A stretch of DNA of 64,000 bases from Pseudomonas orientalis (GCF_002934065.1 NZ_CP018049.1:2292501-2356500); one strand, 5' to 3'; shown: positions 32,147 through 41,352, numbered from the stretch's first letter. Notes: a model not told the origin generated them from the sequence alone. Numbers and translations: made by a program.

Positions 32147-33466
32147 ATGGGCAATCACGCGCACGACACTGTCCGCAAACGCCGCCGCGCGTTTCTCGGT
32201 GCCACCTCCGGCCACTTGATCGAGTGGTACGACTATGGCGTCTACGGCTTTCTTGCCGTCTATATCGGCCAGGCGTTCTTCGTCTCCGACGACCCCACCA
32301 CCAGCCTGCTGGCCAGTTTTGCCGCGTTCGCCCTGAGCTTCTTCATCCGGCCCCTGGGCGGGCTGTTCTTCGGCCCGCTGGCGGACAAGATCGGCCGGCG
32401 TAAAACCCTGATCATGGCGCTGGTGATGATGACCGGCTCCACGGTGATGCTCGGTTTGCTGCCCACGTACGCGACCCTGGGCATCGCCGCCCCGATTCTG
32501 TTGATCCTGGTGCGCTGTGTACAAGGCTTCTCGGCGGGCGGTGAAATCGGCACGGTCACCAGCTTCATTTCCGAATACGCCGGTCCCGGCCGACGCGGCT
32601 TTGCCACCTGCTGGTTGATGGTCACCGCCGTGCTTGGCCTGCTGCTGGGCGGCGCCGTGGCCAATGGCATGACCTGGGTGCTGGGCGCCGACATGATGCA
32701 GGACTGGGCCTGGCGCGTGCCGTTCCTGATTGCCGCGCCCCTGGGCTTCATTTCCATGTACATCCGCCTCAAGCTCGAAGACAGCCCCGAGTTCCTTGCC
32801 CTGCAACGCGCCGGGCAAACTTCTCGCGCACCCCTGCGTGAAGTCTGGCAGTGGAAGCGCGCGATTGCCCTGGTGTTCTTCATCATCACCTTGCACAGCT
32901 CGATTTTTTACCTGGTGCTGACCTTTGCCTCGACCTACATGGCCAAGATTCTCAAGTTCGACAGCGGCACCACCTTGCTTTATGTGTTCGTCGCCAGTTT
33001 CTCGGCGGCCTTCGTCATGCCGTTCGGCGGCGCCTTCACCGATAAGTACGGGCGCAAGCCGTTCCTGATGGTGATCGGCACCTTGGCGACCCTGGCGATG
33101 TTCTGGCTGTTCAAGATGGCACCGACCGCCACGCCGGCAACCTTCTTCGCGCCGTTAATGGCGGTGGCGATTCTGTTCGGCCTGTACGCTTCGTCTACCT
33201 ATGCGCTGATGAGCGAACTGCTGCCCACGCGCATCCGTTCCACCGGGATTGCCGTTGCGTACAACGTGCCGGTCGCGGTGTTTGGCGGCAGCGCGCCGCT
33301 GATCTCCACCTGGCTGATCAAGGTGACCGGTGACATCACCTCGCCCTGGTACTTCTATGTGGCGACCGGGGTGGTGTCGCTGATCGCGTTGGTGCTGCTG
33401 CGCAAGGAGGACTTCGTGGCCAGCACCAGCCCGGCGGCAGTGCCTGCGGCGGCGGCATTGGCTTGA
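32147..33466 (+). CDS. MFS transporter, metabolite:H+ symporter (MHS) family
   Basis: Inner-membrane importer of 439 residues with 12 hydrophobic segments. MHS signatures: ATSGHLIEWYDYGVYGFLA in segment 1, RPLGGLFFGPLADKIGRRKTL in loop 2-3, CVQGFSAGGEIGTVTSFISEYA, and ELLPTRIRSTGIAVAYN late. Relatives take up shikimate, alpha-ketoglutarate, citrate, proline/betaine and dicarboxylates. Last gene of the thiolase/ligase operon (33-bp gap, AAGGAG ribosome site), so it likely imports the acid those enzymes degrade. Confidence 0.88.
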   Translation: MGNHAHDTVRKRRRAFLGATSGHLIEWYDYGVYGFLAVYIGQAFFVSDDPTTSLLASFAAFALSFFIRPLGGLFFGPLADKIGRRKTLIMALVMMTGSTVMLGLLPTYATLGIAAPILLILVRCVQGFSAGGEIGTVTSFISEYAGPGRRGFATCWLMVTAVLGLLLGGAVANGMTWVLGADMMQDWAWRVPFLIAAPLGFISMYIRLKLEDSPEFLALQRAGQTSRAPLREVWQWKRAIALVFFIITLHSSIFYLVLTFASTYMAKILKFDSGTTLLYVFVASFSAAFVMPFGGAFTDKYGRKPFLMVIGTLATLAMFWLFKMAPTATPATFFAPLMAVAILFGLYASSTYALMSELLPTRIRSTGIAVAYNVPVAVFGGSAPLISTWLIKVTGDITSPWYFYVATGVVSLIALVLLRKEDFVASTSPAAVPAAAALA

Positions 33467-33543
33467 GGGCGCGGTCGCCGGGCGTTGCATTGAGGCGTTA
33501 ACTGCGCCAGGCTTGGCGGCCTGATCCCGGCGGAGCGAATGGC

Positions 33544-34098
33544 GTGCAGGCTACCCGATTGACCCTGATCTGCCATGCGGCCACGGCGGCGCAGAAACAG
33601 GCACGTTTTGCCGATGACGAGTCGCTGCTCATGGACTGGCAAGACGCGCAACTGTCTTTGGCAGGCCATTACCCCAAGGCTGTGCGCCTGGTGTGCGGGC
33701 CGGAGGCGCGAACCCGGCAGACGGCCGCGTTATTTGGTGCGCAGCCGTGCATCGAAGAGTCGCTGCGCGATCTGGACCTGGGGCACTGGAAAGGCCAGGC
33801 AATCGGCGATCTCGACAACGATGGGATGAACACCTGGCTCACCGACAGCGCCGCCGCACCCCATGGCGGCGAGTCGGTGGAGCAGTTGTGCACGCGGGTC
33901 GGGGACTGGATCAAGTCCCAGGAACGTCAGCCCGGCCATGTGCTGGCAGTGACCCATCCGTTCGTTATCCGCGCTGCGCTGCTGTTCGTCATGCAGTGCC
34001 CAGTCTCGATGTTCTACCGGATCGACGTTGAACCGCTGTCGCGCACCGAACTGCGCTTCAATGCAGTCTGGCGCCTGCGTCTGGAAACTCACGCCTGA
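33544..34098 (+). CDS. Histidine-phosphatase-superfamily protein with degenerate RHG motif
   Basis: 184-residue protein of the phosphoglycerate-mutase/CobC fold: LTLICHAATAAQKQARF at the N-terminus, LVCGPEARTRQTAALFG, LRDLDLGHWKGQAI, PHGGESVEQLCTRVGDWI and VLAVTHPFVIRAAL with the second histidine. The usual RHGxT is CHAAT here: the nucleophilic His is kept, but the Arg before it and the Gly after it are lost, so phosphatase activity is uncertain. Starts at GTG 33544 with GGAG upstream. It sits 45 bp before cobF, and CobC-type phosphatases act on alpha-ribazole phosphate in B12 synthesis, so a cobalamin link is plausible. Confidence 0.7.
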   Translation: MQATRLTLICHAATAAQKQARFADDESLLMDWQDAQLSLAGHYPKAVRLVCGPEARTRQTAALFGAQPCIEESLRDLDLGHWKGQAIGDLDNDGMNTWLTDSAAAPHGGESVEQLCTRVGDWIKSQERQPGHVLAVTHPFVIRAALLFVMQCPVSMFYRIDVEPLSRTELRFNAVWRLRLETHA

Positions 34099-34143
34099 CC
34101 CCCTGATCATGGCAAAATCCACGCTCCGCAATGAGAGCAACCC

Positions 34144-34899
34144 ATGAAACGCATCCTGATCATCGGCATCGGCGCCGGCAACCCCGACTACATCACGATG
34201 CAGGCCGTGAAGGCGCTGAACCGCACCGACGTGTTCTTCCTGATGGACAAGGGCCAGAGCAAGGACAAACTGATCGACCTGCGGCGTGAAATCTGCGAGA
34301 CCTACATCACCGAGCCTGGCTATCGCTTTGTCGAGGCCGATTGCCCTGAGCGCGCGCGCGGTGATATCGACTACACCACCGCCGTGCGGGACCTCAACCG
34401 CGACAAGCAGCAAACCTTCGAGCGTATGATCAACGAGGAAATGGCCGACGGCGAAGTGGGCGCGTTTCTGGCCTGGGGTGACCCGGCGTTGTACGACAGC
34501 ACTATTCGCATCCTGCAGGCGATCCTGGCCGACGGCCGCTGTGAATTCGAGTTTGAGGTGATCCCCGGCATCACCAGCGTGCAGGCCCTGGCGGCCCGGC
34601 ATAAAGTGCCGTTGAACCGGATCGGTAAATCCATCGAAATCACCACCGGGCGGCGCCTGGCGGCGGGGCAGGCGAGTGATGCCGACACCCTGGTGGTGAT
34701 GCTCGATGCCGAAGATTCCTACCGCAGCGTGGCCGATCAAGACCTGGACATCTATTGGGGCGCCTACCTGGGCACGCCGGACGAAATCCTGATCAGCGGC
34801 AAAGTGGCTGACGTGGCGCAAGATATCCAACGGGTACGCAAGGCTGCGCGGCTCGCCAATGGCTGGATCATGGACACCTATTTGTTGCGCAAACCCTGA
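34144..34899 (+). CDS. cobF: Precorrin-6A synthase (deacetylating) CobF
   Basis: S-adenosylmethionine-dependent C1-methyltransferase of aerobic cobalamin synthesis, converting precorrin-5 to precorrin-6A with loss of acetate. 251 residues, the usual length. Tetrapyrrole-methylase features are the N-terminal IGIGAGNPDYITMQAVKAL, FLAWGDPALYDSTIRIL (SAM loop) and IPGITSVQALAARHKVPLNRIGKSIEITTGRRL, which is CobF-specific in wording. Lone cob gene here; the rest of the pathway must lie elsewhere. The secreted esterase gene follows by 12 bp and may be co-transcribed. Confidence 0.93.
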   Translation: MKRILIIGIGAGNPDYITMQAVKALNRTDVFFLMDKGQSKDKLIDLRREICETYITEPGYRFVEADCPERARGDIDYTTAVRDLNRDKQQTFERMINEEMADGEVGAFLAWGDPALYDSTIRILQAILADGRCEFEFEVIPGITSVQALAARHKVPLNRIGKSIEITTGRRLAAGQASDADTLVVMLDAEDSYRSVADQDLDIYWGAYLGTPDEILISGKVADVAQDIQRVRKAARLANGWIMDTYLLRKP

Positions 34900-34911
34900 G
34901 GGACAGTTTCC

Positions 34912-35631
34912 ATGCTCAAATTGCTCGCGCTCACCCTGACCCTGCTGGCCGGTGTCGCCCAGGCGGATGCCGACCTGCACACCGACTTGCCGCTGTCGTA
35001 CCTGGAGCAAACCCAGGGCGATTCACGCAACCAACCGCTGGTGATTTTCCTGCATGGATTTGGCAGCAACGAGGAAGACCTGTTCGGCATCAAGGATGCG
35101 CTGCCCTCCACCTGGACCTACCTGTCGGTGCGTGCGCCGCTGCCGGTGGAGCCACGTGGCTATCGCTGGTTCACCAAGGCCCCCGGTGACGGTGATTACG
35201 ATGGCGTGACCGCCGATCTGCACAGCAGCGCCAGGCTGATTGAAGACTTTGTGGCCAAGGCCACCGCCAAGTACCACACCATGAGTGATCGTGTGTTTCT
35301 GGTCGGGTTCAGCCAGGGGGCGATCATGTCCTATGAAGTGGGCTTGCGCAGGCCCGAGCTGCTGCGTGGCATAGCGGCCCTGAGCGGCAGTGTGTTGCCG
35401 GTGCTCAAGGCCGAGCTCAAGCAGGATGAAGCGTTGGCCAAGCTGGCGATCTTTATCGGCCATGGCACGTTGGACCAGGCGCTGCCTTATGCGTTGGGGA
35501 CGCGGGCGAATGCGGTGCTCGAGGGGATTGGGTTGAAGCCGGAATTTCATGGGTATCCCGGGATGAACCATACGATCAGCGAAGCGGAAATCCAGGACCT
35601 GAAGTCTTGGCTGGAGAAGAGCCTGCGATAA
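34912..35631 (+). CDS. Exported carboxylesterase/phospholipase-like alpha/beta hydrolase (Abhydrolase_2)
   Basis: 239-residue serine hydrolase with an N-terminal signal peptide (MLKLLALTLTLLAGVAQA-DA), so periplasmic or secreted. Core of the carboxylesterase II family: VIFLHGFGSNEEDLFGI (oxyanion region), RGYRWFTKAPGDGDYDGV, nucleophile Ser in VGFSQGAIMSYEVGLRRPELL, Asp in FIGHGTLDQALP and the late YPGMNHTISEAEI with His. YpfH and EstB relatives act on short-chain esters. Immediately follows cobF (12 bp), with no obvious metabolic link. A REPIN follows. Confidence 0.86.
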   Translation: MLKLLALTLTLLAGVAQADADLHTDLPLSYLEQTQGDSRNQPLVIFLHGFGSNEEDLFGIKDALPSTWTYLSVRAPLPVEPRGYRWFTKAPGDGDYDGVTADLHSSARLIEDFVAKATAKYHTMSDRVFLVGFSQGAIMSYEVGLRRPELLRGIAALSGSVLPVLKAELKQDEALAKLAIFIGHGTLDQALPYALGTRANAVLEGIGLKPEFHGYPGMNHTISEAEIQDLKSWLEKSLR

Positions 35632-35644
35632 ACACGGTTAAAAA

Positions 35645-35733
35645 TGTGGGAGGGGGCTTGCCCCCGATAGCGATCTTTCAGTCAAAGATATTGAGACTGA
35701 CACACCGCTATCGGGGGCAAGCCCCCTCCCACA
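35645..35733. repeat. REPIN
   Basis: Inverted REP pair (TGTGGGAGGGGGCTTGCCCC with its inverse) with matching inner arms CGATAGCG/CGCTATCG, between the convergent esterase and DcrB-like genes. Confidence 0.93.
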
Positions 35734-35745
35734 TTGGAGATTGGC

Positions 35746-36300
35746 TTACTTGCCGCCGGTAATCTGCTTGACCAGTGCAGCATGCCCCTTCACATCATCC
35801 GCCCGCGATATCGCCTGGATCACCAGCAACTGATTGCCGGACCCGCCGAGAAAGGTGGAGTTCAACGTCTTGCCGCCGCCCTGGGTGGCGGTGCTGTCGA
35901 CTTGCCGCAGGCCGAGGCCTTTGTAGGTGAGTTTTTTCTCGTTTTGCTTCTTGAAGTCGGGCAGGGCGGCGCTCTGGTTCTTGACGAAGTCGGCTACGGC
36001 GCCATCGAGGAACTGCGGGTCGTTGTCCTTGATGGCTACCCCATCGTTACGTACGGTTTCGGCGACGATCACCACGCTTTTGGTGGTGGCGTTGGCGTAC
36101 AGGGTGCCCTGGGTATCGGCGGTGCCATCATCGGCTTTACCGGAAGGCAGGGTATCGGCGGTGTAGGCCTTGGGCAGGTCGAAGGTGAACTTGCCGCCCA
36201 GGGTGGAGATGGTTTGCGTGGTCGCCTTGGAGGCAGCCCATACGCTGCCGGCGGTAAGCGCAAGGACCAGCAGCAGTGCAGTCTTGGTGAACGTGGCCAT
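35746..36300 (-). CDS. DcrB-like (DUF1795) exported protein
   Basis: 184-residue small protein with signal peptide MATFTKTALLLVLALTAGSVWA. The mature part (STLGGKFTFDLPKAYTADTLPSG ... YANATTKSVVIVAETVRNDG ... YKGLGLRQVDSTATQGGGKTLNSTFLGGSGNQLLVIQAISRA) has the alternating beta pattern and length of DcrB/PsbP-like periplasmic proteins. No catalytic motif is visible. E. coli DcrB is a lipoprotein tied to phage C1 entry and envelope lipid handling, but this one lacks a clear lipobox Cys. Function unknown; named on fold resemblance only. Confidence 0.6.
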   Translation of the reverse strand: MATFTKTALLLVLALTAGSVWAASKATTQTISTLGGKFTFDLPKAYTADTLPSGKADDGTADTQGTLYANATTKSVVIVAETVRNDGVAIKDNDPQFLDGAVADFVKNQSAALPDFKKQNEKKLTYKGLGLRQVDSTATQGGGKTLNSTFLGGSGNQLLVIQAISRADDVKGHAALVKQITGGK

Positions 36301-36372
36301 GAAGCGCTCCAGAGATGAACGAAATTGCGGCGTATTCTGTCAGAAAATTCGCAAGATCGTTCACCTGCAGCC

Positions 36373-38193
36373 TCACACCTTGTCGGACTCTTCCTGCAGT
36401 CGATCCATCTCGAACAGGCGCGCCAGTTCGGTACGGGCTTCCTGGGCAGTCTGCATGACTTTGGCCGCATCGTCGTACACCGCATGCTGGGCGGCGAGGA
36501 CCTGCTGGTCGTGGGCCTTGAAGCGGTCGATGCGCGCATCGGCCTGAGCCTGGCTCAAGCCGAGGCCGACCAGGGTGCGTCGGCTCATCTCCAGGCTGGA
36601 ATAAAAGGTTTCACGCACCGGTGAGGCGTCCAGGTCCACCAGGCGGTGTACGTGCTGGCGGTTACGCGCGCGGGCGATGATCTTCATGTGCGGGTAGAGG
36701 TTGCGCACCAGTTCGGCGGTCTTGATGTTGATCTCCGGGTCATCCATGGCGATTACGAAGAACTCCGCCTGTTCGACCTTGGCCGCATGCAGGATTTCCG
36801 GGCGTTGCGGGTCGCCGTAGAACACCGGCATTCCGCCGAAACTGCGGGTCAGTTCGATGGTTTCCACCGACGTGTCCAGGGCAATGAACGAGACATTCTG
36901 CGCGCGCAGGATACGCGCGACGATCTGGCCCATCCGGCCCATGCCGGCAATCACCACACGCGGTGCATCGCCTTCGATGGCGCGGTATTCCTCGGGCACG
37001 TCCACCGACTTGACCTTGGGTTTGAACAGCTTCGGGCATATCAACAGCAACAGCGGGGTCACGGCCATGGACAGGGTGATGGTCAGCACCAGCACGTCGT
37101 AGAGGTGCGGTTCGAACAGGCCCTGGTCGCGACCGATCTTGAACACCACGAAGGCAAACTCACCACCGGCCGCCAGCACCACGCCCAGGCGCAGGGCGCT
37201 TTCACGATTGAGCTCACCCGCCATACGACCCACGGCATACAGCAGCGGCAGTTTCAATCCGATCAACAGCAAGGTCAGCCCGATCACCACCAGCGGTGTG
37301 CTGAGCAGCAGGCTGAGGTTGGCGCCCATGCCTACGCTGATAAAGAACAGACCCAGCAGCAGGCCCTTGAAGGGTTCGATCTGGGATTCCAGTTCGTGGC
37401 GGTATTCGGAGTCCGCCAGCAGCAGCCCGGCAAGGAAGGCGCCGAGGGCCATGGATACGCCCACCAGCTCCATCAACCAGGCGGTGCCGATCACCACCAG
37501 CAACGCGGTGGCGGTGGACACTTCGCGCAGGCCAGTCTTGGCAACGATGCGAAACACCGGGCGCAACAGGTAGCGCCCGCCGATGATCACCACGGCAATG
37601 CTGCCCAGGATCTGCAACACGTGCTGCACGCCCTGGGCTTCGGTGGTCGGATGATCGCTGCCGGCCAGCAGCGGCACCATGGCGATCAAGGGGATTGCCG
37701 CGATGTCCTGGAACAACAGGATCGCAAAGGCCAGGCGCCCATGGGGCTGGTTGAGTTCCTTGCGTTCGGCCAGGCTTTGCAGGCCGAACGCGGTGGAGGA
37801 CAACGCCAGGCCCAGGCCCAGCACGATCGCGCTGTTCCATGACTGGCCAAACAGCCACAGCGCCACCACACCCATGACCAGGCCGGTGAGCAGCACCTGG
37901 GCCAGGCCTACGCCGAACACCGCCTTGCGCATTACCCACAAGCGTTTGGGCGAAAGCTCCAGGCCGATGATGAACAGCAACAGCACCACGCCCAATTCGG
38001 AGAACTGCGCCACGCTTTGCGGGTTGCCGATCAGGCCCAGCACCGAGGGGCCGATGATCACACCGGCGAACAGATAGCCCAGCACCGCGCCCAGTTGCAG
38101 ACGCTTGGCCAAGGGCACGGCCAGCACGGCGGCGAACAGGAACACCACGGCTGCTTGTAAAAGGTTGCCTTCATGGGGCATTGCAAACTCCAT
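36373..38193 (-). CDS. Kef-type K+/H+ antiporter with TrkA-N (RCK) domain
   Basis: Inner-membrane monovalent cation:proton antiporter (CPA2), 606 residues. The N-terminal Na_H_exchanger domain (~1-385, about 12 spans; LGAVLGYLFAGVIIGPSVLGLI, FSELGVVLLLFIIGLELSPKRLW, LAFAILLFQDIAAIPLI) is followed by a cytoplasmic Rossmann TrkA-N domain (PRVVIAGMGRMGQIVARIL, ALDTSVETIELTRSFGGMPVFYGDPQRPEIL) and an acidic coiled tail rich in Glu. This is KefB/KefC architecture; these pumps acidify the cell against electrophiles and are gated by glutathione adducts. Either 38193 or an ATG 12 bases later (GGAG six bases before it) may be the start. KefB or KefC cannot be told apart here. Confidence 0.9.
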   Translation of the reverse strand: MEFAMPHEGNLLQAAVVFLFAAVLAVPLAKRLQLGAVLGYLFAGVIIGPSVLGLIGNPQSVAQFSELGVVLLLFIIGLELSPKRLWVMRKAVFGVGLAQVLLTGLVMGVVALWLFGQSWNSAIVLGLGLALSSTAFGLQSLAERKELNQPHGRLAFAILLFQDIAAIPLIAMVPLLAGSDHPTTEAQGVQHVLQILGSIAVVIIGGRYLLRPVFRIVAKTGLREVSTATALLVVIGTAWLMELVGVSMALGAFLAGLLLADSEYRHELESQIEPFKGLLLGLFFISVGMGANLSLLLSTPLVVIGLTLLLIGLKLPLLYAVGRMAGELNRESALRLGVVLAAGGEFAFVVFKIGRDQGLFEPHLYDVLVLTITLSMAVTPLLLLICPKLFKPKVKSVDVPEEYRAIEGDAPRVVIAGMGRMGQIVARILRAQNVSFIALDTSVETIELTRSFGGMPVFYGDPQRPEILHAAKVEQAEFFVIAMDDPEINIKTAELVRNLYPHMKIIARARNRQHVHRLVDLDASPVRETFYSSLEMSRRTLVGLGLSQAQADARIDRFKAHDQQVLAAQHAVYDDAAKVMQTAQEARTELARLFEMDRLQEESDKV

Positions 38194-38437
38194 TGTCTAC
38201 TTGGATCAACAGCTGACGCCTTCATGGGCGAGGGCGCTATTAGAACGCGTTTTCGCATTTTGAAACTTGTATTTTTGATGCGAGGATCAACGAGTGCGGG
38301 GTCAGAGCCCGATTTTACAGGGCGCTGACAACGTCACGTGCAAACCATCCCTGCATAGCGACGCCCAGCGTTTTCATCTCGGTTTGATCGACGCTTTGTT
38401 ACCATGGCCGTCCCTTGCCATCAGGAGTCACCGGCCC

Positions 38438-39994
38438 ATGCAGCACCAGTGGGATGAAATGCACCGCACCCGCAAGCCCACGTTCGTCCTGTGCGGCGAG
38501 CCTCAGGGGGACGTGCTCAATCTCTATGTTCACGGTTATTCGGCGTTTTTCAGCCGGCAGCAGTTGGCTGGCTTCAAGGAACAACTGGCGGGCATTGAAG
38601 GCTCGACCAACCTGATGTTGTTCTGGCCGGCGGGGCACTTTCTGGAAAACCTGTTTGCACCGTTCAAGGAGGTGATCGCCTCGATGCTTGGCGGGGGTGG
38701 CCTGGGCGCGGCGACGGTGGGGGTGGGCAAGGCGATTGCCTACTTTCTTGACCATTATAAAAGTGTCGAGGCGCGGGTTGATGAAGTGGCCAGGACCTTG
38801 TTGCCTGAGCTGGCGAGCTACCTGCACGCCGAATCGCTGCAGGTGCGACAAATCAATCTTATCGGGCACTCCCTGGGTGCGCGGATCCTGGTCAAGAGTG
38901 TTCTGGCCAACCCTGAAGTCGCCCATGAACTGCCGCTGAACAATGTATTGCTGATGGGCGGGGCGATCTGTACGTCGAGCCCCTGGGAAGAGGTGACGGC
39001 GCCGCTCAGGGGGCGGGTGATCAATTGCCATTCCAGTAAGGACTGGGCACTGGCGATGAAGCCGGACACCGAGCGTTGCATAGGCCGCTATGCCATCGCG
39101 GTGACGCCTGCCCTGAAGGCCAAGGTCACCAATGTTCACCTGGCCAGCTTCGACCATGCCGCCTACTGGCCGCAGTTGAAAACAGTGGTGCAGTACACCG
39201 ACCTGCTGCAGGAGCGCCGTGGCCTGATCCGCGCCGACCTGCGCAGCAGTGAAGTGCGCTTTGCCGAAGAAGACGCGGACCTGTTTCCGATCCTGGCGCA
39301 GGCGCGACCGGATGAGTTGAAGTTTCTCGCCGAGCTGATGGCCCAAAAGCGCAGTGCCTCGATTGATGCCGATGTGCGCGAACCGCGCAAGCTCGCCATC
39401 GAGTTGCAGCGCATGGGGGGCGACAGTTTCATGAACCTGGCCCGTGGTCACGGCGTGGCCTATCGCCAGATCGCCGAAGCGGTGGCGCAACGCTTGGGCA
39501 TCAAGTTCGACGAGGCCGTTGCCAGCGTTGCCCTGGCGGATATCGAAGCGCAGGTGGCGGAAAAACTGATCGAGCAGTATCAGGACAAACTCAGCGCTGC
39601 CGACCGCCAGGCGTTCGACGCCGAGCTCAAGGCCGCGATGCAAAAAGAGCAAGGCGTGTTCACGCGTTTCAACATTGGCCGTTCGGCCACCACCGCCTTG
39701 AGCGGCACGGCATTGGCCGGACTTACCGGGTTTATTGTGCGGCGCGGCGCCGCCACGGCGATTCCGGTGGTGGGCCGGGCGGTGGCCGCCGCGATGTTGC
39801 TGGTCAGCGGCGTGCGGGCGTTTTCCGGGCCGGCTTATTCGATCACGACCTTGGCGGTGCTGGTGGTCGGCGTGATTCGCCAGCGCCTGGAACGTGAGGC
39901 GCTGAATCAGGAGCTGGACCTGGTGGTGCAAGTGGTCGAGGCGTTTGACCTGCCCCGGGAGACGGTGATGCGCACGGTCGCGTCGGACTGCTAA
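38438..39994 (+). CDS. Alpha/beta hydrolase fused to a YaaW (UPF0174/DUF3944)-like domain
   Basis: 518-residue two-part protein. The N-terminal ~250 residues are an alpha/beta hydrolase of DUF726 style: LNLYVHGYSAFFSRQQL, the nucleophile elbow LIGHSLGAR (143-149), NVLLMGGAICTSSPWEE, VINCHSSKDWAL and a late FDHAAYW. The C-terminal part (~285-510) resembles E. coli YaaW as I recall it: DLFPILAQARPDELKFLAEL, LQRMGGDSFMNLARGHGVAYRQI, then a glycine/alanine-rich hydrophobic segment and GVRAFSGPAYSITTLAVL. The hydrophobic end suggests membrane association. YaaW has no known function; the fusion suggests a lipid or membrane-stress role, which is inference. ATG 38438 follows AGGAG; nothing clear is seen in the 244 bases upstream. 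Confidence 0.68.
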   Translation: MQHQWDEMHRTRKPTFVLCGEPQGDVLNLYVHGYSAFFSRQQLAGFKEQLAGIEGSTNLMLFWPAGHFLENLFAPFKEVIASMLGGGGLGAATVGVGKAIAYFLDHYKSVEARVDEVARTLLPELASYLHAESLQVRQINLIGHSLGARILVKSVLANPEVAHELPLNNVLLMGGAICTSSPWEEVTAPLRGRVINCHSSKDWALAMKPDTERCIGRYAIAVTPALKAKVTNVHLASFDHAAYWPQLKTVVQYTDLLQERRGLIRADLRSSEVRFAEEDADLFPILAQARPDELKFLAELMAQKRSASIDADVREPRKLAIELQRMGGDSFMNLARGHGVAYRQIAEAVAQRLGIKFDEAVASVALADIEAQVAEKLIEQYQDKLSAADRQAFDAELKAAMQKEQGVFTRFNIGRSATTALSGTALAGLTGFIVRRGAATAIPVVGRAVAAAMLLVSGVRAFSGPAYSITTLAVLVVGVIRQRLEREALNQELDLVVQVVEAFDLPRETVMRTVASDC

Positions 39995-40032
39995 GCTGGC
40001 ACCCTGACTTGTGTGTTTGCCTGGGATACCGC

Positions 40033-41352
40033 GTGAAATTCAGCCTGCCGAAAATTGCTACCGCCCCCTTCTGCCCGCCGGAAGTGGCCGGCTCCGTTGC
40101 CGTTGACCCCAAAGCGTCTTTTTTCAAGCGCGCCCTGATGTTCGCCGGCCCCGGCCTGTTGATCTCCATCGGCTACATGGACCCCGGCAACTGGGCGACT
40201 GCCATCGAAGCCGGGTCGCGCTATGGCTACAGCCTGTTATTTGTAGTGTTGCTGGCGAGTCTCGCGGGGATGGCGGTGCAGTGCCTGTGCTCGCGGCTGG
40301 GTATCGCGACCGGCAAGGACCTGGCGCAACTGTGCCGCGAGCGCTACAGCAAGCGCTCGGCACGCACACAGTGGGTGTTGGCGGAAATTTCCATCATTGC
40401 CACCGACCTCGCCGAAGTGCTCGGCTGCGCCCTGGCGTTTCACCTGCTGCTCGGTGTATCGCTGACCACCGGTATCGTCATCACCGCCTTCGACACGCTG
40501 TTGATCCTGGCCTTGCAGAACCGTGGCTTCCGCCGGCTGGAAGCAATCATGCTGGCGCTGGTCGCGACCATTGGTGTGTGCTTCTTTATCGAACTGGTGC
40601 TGATCAAACCCTACTGGCCGGACGTGCTCAGTGGTTTCACCCCATCCCTGTCGGCCATCAGCGACGCCGCGCCGCTGTACCTGGCCATCGGCATCCTTGG
40701 TGCGACCGTGATGCCGCATAACCTCTACCTACACACCTCCATTGTGCAGACCCGCCTGATCGGCAAGGACCTGGCCAGCAAACAGGATGCGGTCAAGCTG
40801 GCACGCATCGACACCATTGGCTCGCTGGCCCTGGCGCTGATGGTCAACGCGGCCATCCTGGTGCTGGCGGCGGCAGCGTTCTACAAGACCGGCCATACCG
40901 ACGTGGTGGAGATCCAGGACGCCTATCATCTGCTTGACCCGCTGGTCGGCGGCGCTTTTGCCAGCATCCTGTTCGGCATCGCCTTGCTGGCCTCCGGCCA
41001 GAGTTCGACCTTCACCGGCACGATCGCCGGGCAGGTGATCATGGAGGGTTACCTGAACCTGCGCATCCCGTGCTGGCAGCGCCGCCTGATCACCCGTGGG
41101 CTCGCGCTGATCCCGGCCTTTCTCGGGGTGTGGCTGATGGGCGACGACGCCATCGGCAAGCTGTTGATTCTGAGCCAGGTGGTCCTGAGCCTGCAGTTGC
41201 CCTTCGCGCTATACCCGCTGATCCGCATGACCGGCGACAAACAGTTGATGGGGCCGTTTGTTAATCGGCTGCCCACACGAATGCTGGCGTGGTTTCTGTT
41301 TGCGGTGATCAGTGGGGCGAATGCGTGGTTGATTGGACAGTGGGTGTTCTGA
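40033..41352 (+). CDS. mntH: Manganese/divalent-metal:H+ symporter MntH (NRAMP)
   Basis: Inner-membrane NRAMP transporter importing Mn2+ (also Fe2+) with protons, about 439 residues and 11 spans. The metal-binding motifs are intact: DPGNWATAIEAGSRYGY in span 1 and ATVMPHNLYLHTSIVQTR in span 6, plus GQSSTFTGTIAGQVIMEGYLNLRIP. The start is taken as GTG 40033 (KFSLPKIATAPF); a TTG 24 bases upstream is less likely. No clear Fur or MntR box can be claimed by eye in the short gap after the hydrolase gene. Confidence 0.93.
   Translation: MKFSLPKIATAPFCPPEVAGSVAVDPKASFFKRALMFAGPGLLISIGYMDPGNWATAIEAGSRYGYSLLFVVLLASLAGMAVQCLCSRLGIATGKDLAQLCRERYSKRSARTQWVLAEISIIATDLAEVLGCALAFHLLLGVSLTTGIVITAFDTLLILALQNRGFRRLEAIMLALVATIGVCFFIELVLIKPYWPDVLSGFTPSLSAISDAAPLYLAIGILGATVMPHNLYLHTSIVQTRLIGKDLASKQDAVKLARIDTIGSLALALMVNAAILVLAAAAFYKTGHTDVVEIQDAYHLLDPLVGGAFASILFGIALLASGQSSTFTGTIAGQVIMEGYLNLRIPCWQRRLITRGLALIPAFLGVWLMGDDAIGKLLILSQVVLSLQLPFALYPLIRMTGDKQLMGPFVNRLPTRMLAWFLFAVISGANAWLIGQWVF

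Noticed and set aside
40009-40032. Upstream TTG start for mntH
   Set aside because: It adds MCVCLGYR, unlike MntH N-termini, and the GTG at 40033 is the more plausible start.
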